Below are positions 52,182 to 61,672 of a stretch of 64,000 nt of DNA, piece by piece. The notes under the pieces are model-generated. The model was not told the DNA's origin. It saw only the letters and a list, made by a program, of their open reading frames with translations, and made no database searches. Each line of letters starts with the position of its first letter. Positions within the stretch are counted from its first letter, which is position 1. The DNA is from PFJX01 sp040757575 (GTDB lineage: Bacteria > Pseudomonadota > Gammaproteobacteria > Burkholderiales > Thiobacillaceae): the NCBI GenBank assembly GCA_040757575.1, contig JBFLXA010000001.1:1-64000 (forward strand), given 5' to 3'. Made by a program: the position numbers and the translations under genes.

Positions 52182-53100
52182 CCAGCATCTCCTGTATACC
52201 CGTTTGCAGATTCATTTTAGGCCGCCAGCCCAGATCGTGGCGCAACCTTGCAGACGAATAGCACTCTGAGCCCAGCAATCGCTCGACCACCTCGCCATTC
52301 AACGGCAAAGCCCTGCCCCGCAGCCTGCCCACCATATCCCCCAGCCGCCCCCCAGTGCGCAACAACTTTTCGGGGACCTGCCATTCACGTGCAGTCAGGC
52401 CAAGGCCTACGCGGAGGGCATCATATATCTGGCGCCCGGAATACGCGGCTTCATCAGCCACGATATAGGTCTGGCCCCGGGCCCCGGAAACCGACGCCAC
52501 CAGTCGCAGCGCAACCACCACATCATCCACGTGCACAAGGGAGCGCCTGTTTCCGGTTTCGGGTATGGGAGGAAACCACCCCGCCCGAATCCCCCGGGCC
52601 ATCCGTTCGAGATTTCCCCGTCCACCGTTGCCATAAACCATGGCCAGACGCAGATTGACCACATGCATACCGGTCTTCTCGCCCACCTCCAAGACCAGTT
52701 CTTCCGCTGCCCGCTTGGACTGGCCATAGGCGGTACCGGGCTTGCCGGGCCAGGTTTCATCCACACACTGCACTCCCGGTTCAGCCATGGCCTTCACGCT
52801 GGACAGGAAAACAAAAGTTCGTACACCGTTCTGTCCCGCCGCCGTCAACAGATTGCGCGTGCCTTCGAAATTCACCCGCCAATGCATCTCAGGATCGCTG
52901 GAGGCGAAGGCATGGGCATAGCCGGCGCAGTGGAACACCGTGTCCACACCACGGCACGCTTGCTGAAGTGAGGCAAGATCCTGCAAATCCCCCACCGCAG
53001 CCTGGCCACTCCCATCATCTTTACGTAGGAGCGCCCTGTCCCCCGGACCCCGCAAGCGGCGGCCGATAAAGCCACTTGCTCCCGCAATCAACGTAGTCAC
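52162..53100 (-). CDS. NAD-dependent epimerase/dehydratase (SDR), likely 4-ketoreductase
   Basis: A 312-aa extended SDR. GASGFIGRRL is the NAD site (residues ~7-16), SSVKAMAE the Ser and AYGQSKRAAEE the catalytic Tyr-x3-Lys. Between a WbpM-type dehydratase and a PglC-like transferase, it is probably the reductase that finishes UDP-QuiNAc or UDP-FucNAc; this is inference by analogy with wbpV or wbpK. 4-bp overlap with the GT4 gene upstream. Confidence 0.83.
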   Translation of the reverse strand: MTTLIAGASGFIGRRLRGPGDRALLRKDDGSGQAAVGDLQDLASLQQACRGVDTVFHCAGYAHAFASSDPEMHWRVNFEGTRNLLTAAGQNGVRTFVFLSSVKAMAEPGVQCVDETWPGKPGTAYGQSKRAAEELVLEVGEKTGMHVVNLRLAMVYGNGGRGNLERMARGIRAGWFPPIPETGNRRSLVHVDDVVVALRLVASVSGARGQTYIVADEAAYSGRQIYDALRVGLGLTAREWQVPEKLLRTGGRLGDMVGRLRGRALPLNGEVVERLLGSECYSSARLRHDLGWRPKMNLQTGIQEMLGVEAPV

Positions 53101-54242
53101 TTGTCCAACAACTCCCGGTAGAGCGCCAGCGTCTCCGTAACAACGCGTGGCAATGAAAACGCCTCCAAAGCAATTTGACGTCCGGCCTGTCCCATCCGCC
53201 GGCGCCCGGGCTCATCCGCCAGCAACTGCATGAAAGCATGTGCCAGAGCCTCGACATCTCTGGGCGGCACCAAAAGGCCATTCACGCCTTCAGAAACCAA
53301 TTCCCTGCACCCAGGCATGTCTGTGGTCACGATGGGGCGCGATGATGCCATGGCTTCGATCAGCACCTTGGGAATTCCCTCACCGTAATAGGAAGGCAAG
53401 GACACGATGCTGGCCTGGGCCAGCACATCCGGCATGTCATTTCGATAGCCCCACCATTCCACCTGCCCCCCCTCATGCCAGGCTTGCAATTGTTCCCGTG
53501 GAATGGCCGTGGGGTTGTCGTCGTCAGGCGAACCCACCAATACGCAGCGGGCCTGAAAGCCGTGTTGGCGAAGCATTGCTGCCGCGCCGACGAACTCCCC
53601 CACCCCCTTATCCCACAACATTCGTGAGGCCAGCAGGATGATGGGCGGGCCTTCTGCCAGCGGCGCGTCCTTATATCGCTCCAGGTCCACCCCCGCACTG
53701 CGAATCAAGCGCACGTTGTCTTCACTCACCCTGCCCGGCCCGGTCAAAACGGAATAATCATCCCGATTCTGCAAAATCGTGCGGCTGCGTCTGTCATTCA
53801 GGAAAACCCTGAAAGCGGCGACCAGCAGCGGACGAAGCAATCGAGCCAGCCAACGCCGGGAAGAAAAGGCAAAGCCCAGCCCCCCCAAGGCATTCACCTG
53901 GGCCGGCACTCCTGCAAGGCGGGCAGCAAGAGCACCATACAAAACTGGTTTAAGCGCTACCTGGTGCACGAGGTCCGGCTTTTCGCGCCGATAAATCGAG
54001 TACAACTCCAACAGGGCAGCTGCTTCATGAAAGGGGTTCAGGCTACTGCGACGCATGCTCTGCAGGGGAACGACGCGCACCCCTGCGGCTTCGATTTCCG
54101 CTTTATGGCTACCCACCCGGGCAGCAAGCAGCACCTCATACCCGGCTTCGAGGGCAGCCTGAGCCAATGGCAGGCGATGGGAGAGGAAATACCAGTCTTC
54201 CGTGACAACGAACAGGAGCCGCCTGGTTCTAGGAGGTTGCAT
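53097..54242 (-). CDS. GT4 glycosyltransferase (PglA-like)
   Basis: A 381-aa GT-B enzyme. N-terminal LLFVVTEDWYFLSHRLPLAQ is characteristic of PglA/WbnK-type enzymes acting on undecaprenyl-linked amino sugars. Donor motif: YYGEGIPKVLIEAMASSRPI, in which the E-x7-E starts at EGIPKVLIE. Probably the second step after the initiating transferase. It overlaps the fusion gene by 14 bp. Confidence 0.86.
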   Translation of the reverse strand: MQPPRTRRLLFVVTEDWYFLSHRLPLAQAALEAGYEVLLAARVGSHKAEIEAAGVRVVPLQSMRRSSLNPFHEAAALLELYSIYRREKPDLVHQVALKPVLYGALAARLAGVPAQVNALGGLGFAFSSRRWLARLLRPLLVAAFRVFLNDRRSRTILQNRDDYSVLTGPGRVSEDNVRLIRSAGVDLERYKDAPLAEGPPIILLASRMLWDKGVGEFVGAAAMLRQHGFQARCVLVGSPDDDNPTAIPREQLQAWHEGGQVEWWGYRNDMPDVLAQASIVSLPSYYGEGIPKVLIEAMASSRPIVTTDMPGCRELVSEGVNGLLVPPRDVEALAHAFMQLLADEPGRRRMGQAGRQIALEAFSLPRVVTETLALYRELLDK

Positions 54243-56478
54243 GGTTTATTTCTCGCCTGGCATGCGTTTCGGCACGGCGATAGGGCAAGGCCAAGGCCAC
54301 CCCCAGCGCGAGCCAGAATATCCTTTGATAAAAAACCTCATGTACAAGACTGAATACCCCGAAAACGCCGACCAGCAGAATGGCCACCCATGATGGGAAA
54401 GCGCCTCGTCCCCGTTTTGGCAGGGGCAGGATGATCCGTGCAAAAAAGGCCGCCACCACACCGGCGCCAAGGAGACCAAACTCAGCCAGCAGCCAGACCG
54501 GAGTGCTATGGATCACGATAGGTTCATCAAACCATTGCGAGCTTCCCTCAATGAAGGCGCCCAGGCCTCCACCGATAAGCGGGGAGTTTCGCCACATTTC
54601 CATTCCATGGCGAATGGTTTCCCAGCGCTCGATATTGCTGGCCTCATTGGAAAAGAGACTCTGCACGGCCATCCGCCCAGGGGCAGAATCAAATACCACT
54701 TCAACAAGCCAGGGCAAAAACCAAGTAAAAGCAAACCAGATCAAAGAACCGGCAAGCAGACTCACCAGGAACATTCTGTTGTTCATGAACCCGAGCGCCC
54801 CTGCCCCCGCCAACAACAGCAGACCGGTGATGATGCCAGCCCGGGACGCCGAGAAAACCAGGCCAGCGAGTATCACTCCCAGAAAGAGGGCAAACATAAG
54901 CTGGCGGGTGGCACCAATCTGCCCCCCCACGCCGTACAGGGCAACAGTGCGATAGTGGTCTGCATAGGCGATCAGCAAGACCAGACAAACCAGCAATTGC
55001 AAGGCAAAGGCGTTCCGGTTACCGGCGAAACCTTCGAAATTGCCAATTGGCCCGTCCACTCCCCAATCTGCATATGCCAGCAAACGGATGATCGCCGTGA
55101 TCAGCACTACCACCACTACGGTGACCACCATCGTTTCAGCCACCTGACGCAAACCATGGCGCCCCAAGTAAGTCGCAGCGATCAACCCAACACTCAGATA
55201 TCCCAACAGCACCAGCCAGCCCATTAAGCGGCCCGCGAGCGCCCATTGGGTCACTCCAATCGCAAGGACCCCATTCCAGAAGCCCAGGAGCAACATTAGG
55301 CTTAAGGCCGCCAAACCAAAGTTCAACCCTGGCACCCGCCATACAGGAAATTGCCGAGTAGCGATGCTGTGGGTCACCACAGCCGCCAAGGCTATCAAAG
55401 CCAGCCCATCAGCCAGATTGAGGTTCAAAACGCCTTCCGGCAAAGCTACATGCATCTGGAAAAACACCAGCACTGCCGTCCCTACCGACAGTCCCCACGC
55501 GCCGATTTTCTCCAGATGGAACAGTTTGGCCCGGGGTTTGCCGATGTTTGAATCAAGCACAGCCCTGTAGCCTTCCCGCCTTCTGTTGATGAACATGGGA
55601 TAGGCCGCAAGGATGACGGCACTCGAACACAATCCGATCAAAATGGACACGGCCAAGGCTGACGAACTGGGGATGCCGAGCTGGCCGAAAGCGAATACCG
55701 CAGCCACTTCCCTCACCCCCCAGCCGTTCACCGAAATCGGAAGACTGGCAGCAAAGCTAATGATTGCTGCAGCCGCCAGCATATCGACCCACCCCACTTG
55801 GGGGGCAAGGCTCAACCCCGCGAGGGTGAACGCCCCCAAAACCACCACCTGCGCCACACCGGTTATGACAAGAAGCTCAACCAACCCTTGCCAGACACGC
55901 CAGCTCCATAATTTGCCGAGCATTTGTCTCTCAAATCGAGCGCCCACGAATCCCAGGCTCAACACCCAAGCCAAACCCACCGCCAAGGCGATCTCTGGTA
56001 GCGACGTACGTGTGATCAGCGCTGCCCATTCGCCGCCATCCAGTAACTTCCAGATACCCAACAGACATAAACCACCACTTGTCAGGAGTAGCCCGGCCCG
56101 CTCCAGCGCAGTCAGCGTGGCGATAAATACGGAAGGAGTTCCATGGTGACGTAACACCCAATGCCGCCCTGCAACCTGTCCGAAAAGCGAAATCAGGAAC
56201 AAAGCTGCAAAGTGACCTTGCAAACTCGCCCGGGACACGACAGACCAAGGCAGGTGAACCCCAAATAGACTCAACAGCCGCCCAAGCCGGAATGAAACCA
56301 CGATCAGATTCACGCCGAAGGCCGCCAAGACCCCTAGCACGACCCAGGGAGGAAACTGTCCGAAGGACAACCGAACCTGTTCCACCCCTGCCATACCAAT
56401 GCCTACCACCAGCAATGAGACGGATATAGAGAACAAAAGAAAGCCGTGCGCTCCCTTTTTTAGATTTGTCTTTATCAT
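54229..56478 (-). CDS. Fusion of UPF0104/LPG-synthase-TM flippase-like domain with O-antigen ligase domain
   Basis: A 749-aa inner-membrane protein with about 18-20 helices. The N-terminal part (about residues 1-310) has the LPG_synthase_TM/UPF0104 pattern, including SLPISVNGWGVREVAAVFAF. The C-terminal part (about 330-749) is Wzy_C-type: FSASRAGIITGLLLLAGAGA, then WRNSPLIGGGLGAFIEGSSQ and HSTPVWLLAEFGLLGAG. A single reading frame covers both with no frameshift, so it is a true fusion. Usual genomes encode these separately. It may combine lipid-linked substrate movement with glycan ligation or polymerisation; this is inference. Confidence 0.85.
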   Translation of the reverse strand: MIKTNLKKGAHGFLLFSISVSLLVVGIGMAGVEQVRLSFGQFPPWVVLGVLAAFGVNLIVVSFRLGRLLSLFGVHLPWSVVSRASLQGHFAALFLISLFGQVAGRHWVLRHHGTPSVFIATLTALERAGLLLTSGGLCLLGIWKLLDGGEWAALITRTSLPEIALAVGLAWVLSLGFVGARFERQMLGKLWSWRVWQGLVELLVITGVAQVVVLGAFTLAGLSLAPQVGWVDMLAAAAIISFAASLPISVNGWGVREVAAVFAFGQLGIPSSSALAVSILIGLCSSAVILAAYPMFINRRREGYRAVLDSNIGKPRAKLFHLEKIGAWGLSVGTAVLVFFQMHVALPEGVLNLNLADGLALIALAAVVTHSIATRQFPVWRVPGLNFGLAALSLMLLLGFWNGVLAIGVTQWALAGRLMGWLVLLGYLSVGLIAATYLGRHGLRQVAETMVVTVVVVVLITAIIRLLAYADWGVDGPIGNFEGFAGNRNAFALQLLVCLVLLIAYADHYRTVALYGVGGQIGATRQLMFALFLGVILAGLVFSASRAGIITGLLLLAGAGALGFMNNRMFLVSLLAGSLIWFAFTWFLPWLVEVVFDSAPGRMAVQSLFSNEASNIERWETIRHGMEMWRNSPLIGGGLGAFIEGSSQWFDEPIVIHSTPVWLLAEFGLLGAGVVAAFFARIILPLPKRGRGAFPSWVAILLVGVFGVFSLVHEVFYQRIFWLALGVALALPYRRAETHARREINHATS

Positions 56479-56479
56479 G

Positions 56480-58447
56480 TCATCCAGACCGCTGGGCCTC
56501 GTACCAAGACTGGAACATCAGAACGGTCCAGAGTTGGTGGGCACCGTTTCTTTTGCCGCTCAAATGGTCGTTCCAAAGCGTTCGTATCGGCTCTTGTGCA
56601 AAAAATCCCTGTTGCCTCAGGACATTTGCATCCAGCAGCGATTCGGCCCAGGGCCGCAAGGGTCCGCGCAACCAGGCATCCAGAGGCACGCTGAAACCGG
56701 ATTTAGGCCGGTCGATCAATGTGCTGGGCACATATCGATCCAGCAACCGGCGCAGGAGCCACTTCCCCTGTCCATCCCGGATTTTCATGGACAAGGGCAA
56801 ACTCCAGGCAAACTCCACTACACGGTGGTCCAGAAATGGAACCCTTGTCTCCAGGGACACCCCCATGGCTGCACGGTCTACCTTGACAAGGATGTCATCC
56901 GGCAGATAGCAGATTGAGTCCTGGTACATCATCCTGTGTTCAAGGTCCAGCGCGCCCCAGTCACCTGACACGTATTCCCCCGGGAAGGCATCCAGGTCCA
57001 ACACGATTGCCTGGGGTGTTTTCCAGTGAGTAACCAGGCTGGAATACACAGCCTCGACGGACTGTACTGCCAACATGTCCGCCAGCTTGTAGACCTTATC
57101 GCCCATCGCCCCGTAACGCCATCGTCGCGGTAATACCGGACCTAGCCCGGCAAATACCCGCTCCCAGGCCGCAGGAGGAAACGCATTCAACAATCCCGCC
57201 AGCGCCATGCGGACGCCCCGAGGCAGGCCACCCACCCTGCGCCAGATGGCTACTGCCCGCAGATACCTGTTATACCCGCCAAAGAGTTCATCGCCACCGT
57301 CTCCAGACAAGCAAACCGTCACCTGCCGCCTTGCCATTTCGCTCACCAGGAACGTCGGTATCTGGGATACATCTGCAAAGGGTTCGTCATACAGCGACGA
57401 CAAGCGAGGAATGACATCCATTGCCTGCGCCGCCGAAACATAGAGTTCTGTGTGTGCCGTCCCCAGGTGAGAGGCAACCGCACGTGCATGCTCGGCCTCG
57501 TTGTAGCCTGGCTCGTGGAACCCGATGGTAAATGTCTGTACGGGCTGACTGGCCTGTGCCTGCATCAACGCGACAATAGTGGACGAATCGATTCCACCCG
57601 ATAGAAAGGCGCCCAACGGCACATCCGCAATTGCCTGACCCGACACTGCCTCGCCCATCAGGGAATCCAGCTTTTGAAGAGCCTCGTCCTCCGTGCCCGC
57701 ATAGGGGTGTGCCTGCCCCTTGCGCGCGCATTCCTCCAGAGCCCAGTAAGCAGTGGGCGCAGGCAACCGGTCATGTGTGACGGCATCGCAAGACAGGGCA
57801 AGGAAAGTGCCAGGAGCAAGCTTGCGCACCCCTTGATATATCGAGTCTGGCGCGGGCACGAAGGCATGCTGCAAGTAGCGCGCCAGGGCCAGCCTATCCA
57901 CCTGGGCATCGAAACCAGGCGCTGCGCGCAGGGCCTTCAGCTCAGAAGCAAACCAAAGTGTGCCGCGTTGCAACCCGTAATAAAGCGGCTTCTCGCCCAT
58001 TCTGTCCCGGGCCAGGTAAAGGCTTTTGCTTTGCCTGTCCCACAAGGCTATCGCAAACATTCCGACAGTTGCCTGGAGCGTCCGCTTCACCCCCCAGGCA
58101 GCAACTGCGGCCAGTAGCGTTTCCGTATCCGAGTGCCCCCGCCACCCCCCGGGCTGGAAGAATCCAGGCTCCTGTTCCAGTGTCCGCCGGATAGCCAGGT
58201 GGTTATAGATTTCCCCGTTGAAGACCAGCACGTAGCGGCCACAGGAGGAAAGCATGGGTTGATGGCCGGCCGCCGACAAATCCAGAATCGCCAAACGACG
58301 ATGGGCCAGCGCGATGCCGGCATCGGTCCAAACTCCAGCATCGTCGGGACCACGATGCTCCAGCCGTGCTGCCATGACTCGAGCCACACCAGCCAAATCC
58401 TGGCCCGCCTGAACCGTCGGAGAGAACAATCCTGCTATGCCGCACAT
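56480..58447 (-). CDS. asnB: Asparagine synthetase (glutamine-hydrolysing), polysaccharide-locus type
   Basis: A 655-aa amidotransferase. The start is 58447 so that Cys2 follows Met (MCGIAGLF), as required for the Ntn glutaminase; an upstream TTG is ignored. N-terminal glutaminase about residues 1-210; synthetase domain with PP-loop FLSGGIDSSTIVALM about 260. In glycan loci such proteins often amidate a uronic acid rather than make asparagine; both are possible. It starts 2 bp after the GT4 gene stop. Confidence 0.9.
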   Translation of the reverse strand: MCGIAGLFSPTVQAGQDLAGVARVMAARLEHRGPDDAGVWTDAGIALAHRRLAILDLSAAGHQPMLSSCGRYVLVFNGEIYNHLAIRRTLEQEPGFFQPGGWRGHSDTETLLAAVAAWGVKRTLQATVGMFAIALWDRQSKSLYLARDRMGEKPLYYGLQRGTLWFASELKALRAAPGFDAQVDRLALARYLQHAFVPAPDSIYQGVRKLAPGTFLALSCDAVTHDRLPAPTAYWALEECARKGQAHPYAGTEDEALQKLDSLMGEAVSGQAIADVPLGAFLSGGIDSSTIVALMQAQASQPVQTFTIGFHEPGYNEAEHARAVASHLGTAHTELYVSAAQAMDVIPRLSSLYDEPFADVSQIPTFLVSEMARRQVTVCLSGDGGDELFGGYNRYLRAVAIWRRVGGLPRGVRMALAGLLNAFPPAAWERVFAGLGPVLPRRWRYGAMGDKVYKLADMLAVQSVEAVYSSLVTHWKTPQAIVLDLDAFPGEYVSGDWGALDLEHRMMYQDSICYLPDDILVKVDRAAMGVSLETRVPFLDHRVVEFAWSLPLSMKIRDGQGKWLLRRLLDRYVPSTLIDRPKSGFSVPLDAWLRGPLRPWAESLLDANVLRQQGFFAQEPIRTLWNDHLSGKRNGAHQLWTVLMFQSWYEAQRSG

Positions 58448-58449
58448 GC

Positions 58450-59589
58450 TCAATGCTCCGCGGTCTGTCCCGCGCCGAAAGTAGCGGGGGATAACATGGA
58501 TTGCAGCAAGGCTTCCCAGCGGTCACCTACAACTTGCAAGGAAAAACGCCCTCCGATCTCCTCCCGGGCGGACTTGCCCATTTCACGCCTCAATGGGGCA
58601 TTCGCCATCAGCCGGGACATGGTGTCGGCCAGGTTTTGAACCCGATCGGCTCCCGTGCGCACAAGGCACCCCGTTCGTCCGTCGATGATCAATTCATTGG
58701 TGCCAGGGCAGTCGGCAAACCCCACGGCAGGCAACCCATGGGACATCGCCTCCGCGGTAGCCAGGCCAAAGGCCTCGTAGCGGGAAGGCAAAACAAACAG
58801 GTCGGCGGCCTGGTACTCCTCGCTTATGGCTGCCGTCACGCCCGGCATGTCCAGGACACCTTCCAGCCCCAGTTGGCCTGCCAGGCGCTCCAGTTGGAGC
58901 CTTAACGCTCCCTCCCCCACAATGCGCAAACGCCAATCCGGATATTGTCCGGTGAGCAGTGCAAAGGCACGTAACAAGGTCGCCTGGTCTTTCTGGGCAT
59001 CCAGTCTCCCCACACTCAACAGAACGTATTGCCGCTTTTCCGTTCCCACATCCGCCGGGGAAAGTGCGGCCTCGACAGGGTTTGGCATCACCACCATCCG
59101 CCGCCGCAACGGGCCGGGATAGCGTATACGGATAGGCTCGGACAATACCGTGATTTTTTTCAGGAACGGCGCCGCCAGCATGAGCAAACCGAACTGCAGG
59201 GGGCGGGTGCGGTAATGCTCCGGCACTATGTGCTCGCTCCCCAATACCGGGATGGGAACGGCCACCAGGGAAAAAGCCAGGGGGACAAACATCGAATGCA
59301 TGAACCCCACTACCACATCTGGCCGGATCGCCGATATCACGCGGCGCAGGGCCGCCATGCGCCGAAGGGTTTCCGTCAGCCCTGCCGCCCGTGCCGAATT
59401 ACCGATTCCCAGATCGATACGCTTCACGCGAGCATCTAGCGGATAAAAAACGGCTCGTCCTGGTACATCAAAAGTCAGCACATGCACTTCATGGCCCCGG
59501 GCAGCCAATTCAGATGCCACCATGCACAGCACCCGCTCTGCGCCCCCCACGGCTTCAGCCAGTCTTTTCACTGCAAAGCAGATCTTCAT
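58450..59589 (-). CDS. GT4 glycosyltransferase
   Basis: A 379-aa GT-B enzyme with start at 59589 (MKICFAVKRLAEAVGGAERV); the longer frame from 59625 lacks a conserved N-terminus. Donor motif RYEAFGLATAEAMSHGLPAV. A YGSE-like stretch GSEHIVPEHYR and GEGALRLQLERL are also present. 4-bp overlap with the next upstream gene. Confidence 0.87.
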   Translation of the reverse strand: MKICFAVKRLAEAVGGAERVLCMVASELAARGHEVHVLTFDVPGRAVFYPLDARVKRIDLGIGNSARAAGLTETLRRMAALRRVISAIRPDVVVGFMHSMFVPLAFSLVAVPIPVLGSEHIVPEHYRTRPLQFGLLMLAAPFLKKITVLSEPIRIRYPGPLRRRMVVMPNPVEAALSPADVGTEKRQYVLLSVGRLDAQKDQATLLRAFALLTGQYPDWRLRIVGEGALRLQLERLAGQLGLEGVLDMPGVTAAISEEYQAADLFVLPSRYEAFGLATAEAMSHGLPAVGFADCPGTNELIIDGRTGCLVRTGADRVQNLADTMSRLMANAPLRREMGKSAREEIGGRFSLQVVGDRWEALLQSMLSPATFGAGQTAEH

Positions 59590-60698
59590 CGGCGAGCTGC
59601 AACCTGTTTGAACGTGGACTCCCACTGGTCATGGACGTGCCCAGGTAGAAAAGGCGCCATGGCGGCAACCGCCTCGCGACCCATGATCTTGCGCCGTTCA
59701 GCGTCTTGCATGAGTGTCAGCAGGCACGCAGCCAAAGATTCTGGAGACCCATTTCCTTCCGCAAGCAGCCCAGTCCTGCCATGGCTGATAAGTTGACCCA
59801 CTCCGGCACATTCCGCGAACCCCACGGCAGGCAAGCCATGGGCCATGGCCTCGGCCAAGGCATTGGGGAAACCCTCCCAGCGCGAAGCAAGGCAAAACAG
59901 ATGCCCTTCCTGGTAATAGGTATCCACATCCCTCACCGCCCCCGTGAACACCACCCGTTCCGTCAGCCCCCGCTCTTTCACCCAGGTTCGGAGCCTGGCT
60001 TCATCCTCACCGGCCCCGACCAGAACCAGTTGCCAGTCCGGGACGATGGCACTAATACGGGAAAAAGCCTCCAGGAGCGTGGACTGGTTTTTCTGGTAGC
60101 TCAGCCGCCCCACGGATAGCAGTCGAAAGCGAGCGCCGGGCAGTCCTTCTGGACGTGCCAACACGGTTGCAGGACGTACGGGATTGGGAATGCTGACTAT
60201 GCGTCCGCGCAAATACCCGGGATAACCGGCCACATAGTCTTGCAACTGGACTGTGATGCAATCTGCCAGACGAAACGTCTGAAAGATCAGTCCTCGGATT
60301 TTCCCGGCTCGCAAATGATCGAATCGCTGTGGTGCATTTCTTTCTGCGGCGATGATCGGAATACCCAGGCCCAGCGCCGACACGGCAACCGTGAGGAAGG
60401 GACCATGTTGAAACGCGATCATGGCATCCGGCCGGATTCGGGCCAGCAACCGGCGAATCGCCCACTGACGACGGGCGCGGAGCATCCATCCGGCCTTCAC
60501 GTTTGCATTGCCCATATCCAGCTTGTGCCACACCACATTTGCGTCCAAAGGATAGTGGGTTTCTGCGGAGGGCCCGTCCCAGGACAGCAGTTCGACCGTA
60601 TGCCCCCTGGCGACGAGTTCGTTCATCATGGTAATGGCCATGCGTTCGATGCCACCGGACACACCATGAAACAAACGGCTCACGAACAACAGCTTCAT
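59586..60698 (-). CDS. GT4 glycosyltransferase
   Basis: A 370-aa GT-B enzyme (LFVSRLFHGVSGGIERMAIT; donor site EGFPNALAEAMAHGLPAVGF). It closely resembles the operon-first gene at 62646-63776, and less so the one at 58450-59589, suggesting duplication within the locus. Coupled by 4-bp overlaps. Confidence 0.87.
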   Translation of the reverse strand: MKLLFVSRLFHGVSGGIERMAITMMNELVARGHTVELLSWDGPSAETHYPLDANVVWHKLDMGNANVKAGWMLRARRQWAIRRLLARIRPDAMIAFQHGPFLTVAVSALGLGIPIIAAERNAPQRFDHLRAGKIRGLIFQTFRLADCITVQLQDYVAGYPGYLRGRIVSIPNPVRPATVLARPEGLPGARFRLLSVGRLSYQKNQSTLLEAFSRISAIVPDWQLVLVGAGEDEARLRTWVKERGLTERVVFTGAVRDVDTYYQEGHLFCLASRWEGFPNALAEAMAHGLPAVGFAECAGVGQLISHGRTGLLAEGNGSPESLAACLLTLMQDAERRKIMGREAVAAMAPFLPGHVHDQWESTFKQVAARR

Positions 60699-61672
60699 TG
60701 TGCACCCCCTGGCGCCCGCATTTTTCGCTCATGCAGCCACCTGCCCGGGGCAGATCGCCACAAATGCCCCATGCCCCACACCGGATGCTTCAACAACAAG
60801 CCCAACAACGTCAGCAGAAATCCCCCCCTCTGCCCGCTGAAGTGGTAGTAACGGAGCCTGAACCAGTCCCGGGCATATCCATAACGCCCCTTTTGGCGCA
60901 AATAGGCCTCATGCTTATCCAGCAATGCCAATTCAGCATCCAGGTTTTTTCCTGGCGTTTTGTCTGCGGATACCGTGGCGAACTGTCTATAAAGCGGGGC
61001 AACAGTGCCGATGAAATGCCCGCCTGCCAAAGCCAGCCGCACCGCAAAATCCACATCTTCCACCCGCCGTAGGTCACTATCGAACCCGCCTACCGCCTCG
61101 AAGGTTGCACGGCGGGCCATCAAGGCACACGTGGGCGTGCCAGCGCCGAAGAACATGTTCTTCGCGCGGCTGTTGAACAACAGATAATCTGCCACCATTT
61201 CGCCGTGGGGCACTTCTGGCCGGGAACCTATGGCAGCAGCATGCATGGCATATCCATTCGGGTAGAGCCGTGCCCCAGATGCATAACAAGCCAGAAGCAC
61301 AGCCCCATGGGCCACTTCGTAGGCGCGCAAAGCCTCGAACTGCACGCGAACCCGCTCTGGCACGCTTTCATCATCGTCATCGAAAAACGCCACAAATTCG
61401 CCTGACGCCATTTCAAGGATGGTGTTGCGAGTTGCGGCTGCTCCTCCGTTGACTGCTCGACGCGCGGCTTTTACGCGGCTGTCTCTCGCCGCACAGCGTT
61501 GAATAACCGCCCAGGAACCATCTGTAGACGCGTCGTCCACAACCACCACTTCCAGATCAGGCCAGTCCTGGTCCAGAGCCGAGCGCAAGGCGCGTTCAAT
61601 AGTTTGCTCGGCATTGAAGCAAGTCAATCCGACGGTAATCCGGGGGGTAGCCAACGGCGGCTTGGGGATCAT
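60695..61672 (-). CDS. GT2 glycosyltransferase
   Basis: A 325-aa inverting GT-A enzyme. ITVGLTCFNAEQTIERALRS and the metal-binding FFDDDDES (about residues 96-103) are typical; VVVDDASTDGSW also fits. It is paralogous to the next upstream gene. C-terminal hydrophobic/basic region. 4-bp overlaps on both sides. Confidence 0.86.
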   Translation of the reverse strand: MIPKPPLATPRITVGLTCFNAEQTIERALRSALDQDWPDLEVVVVDDASTDGSWAVIQRCAARDSRVKAARRAVNGGAAATRNTILEMASGEFVAFFDDDDESVPERVRVQFEALRAYEVAHGAVLLACYASGARLYPNGYAMHAAAIGSRPEVPHGEMVADYLLFNSRAKNMFFGAGTPTCALMARRATFEAVGGFDSDLRRVEDVDFAVRLALAGGHFIGTVAPLYRQFATVSADKTPGKNLDAELALLDKHEAYLRQKGRYGYARDWFRLRYYHFSGQRGGFLLTLLGLLLKHPVWGMGHLWRSAPGRWLHERKMRAPGGAQ

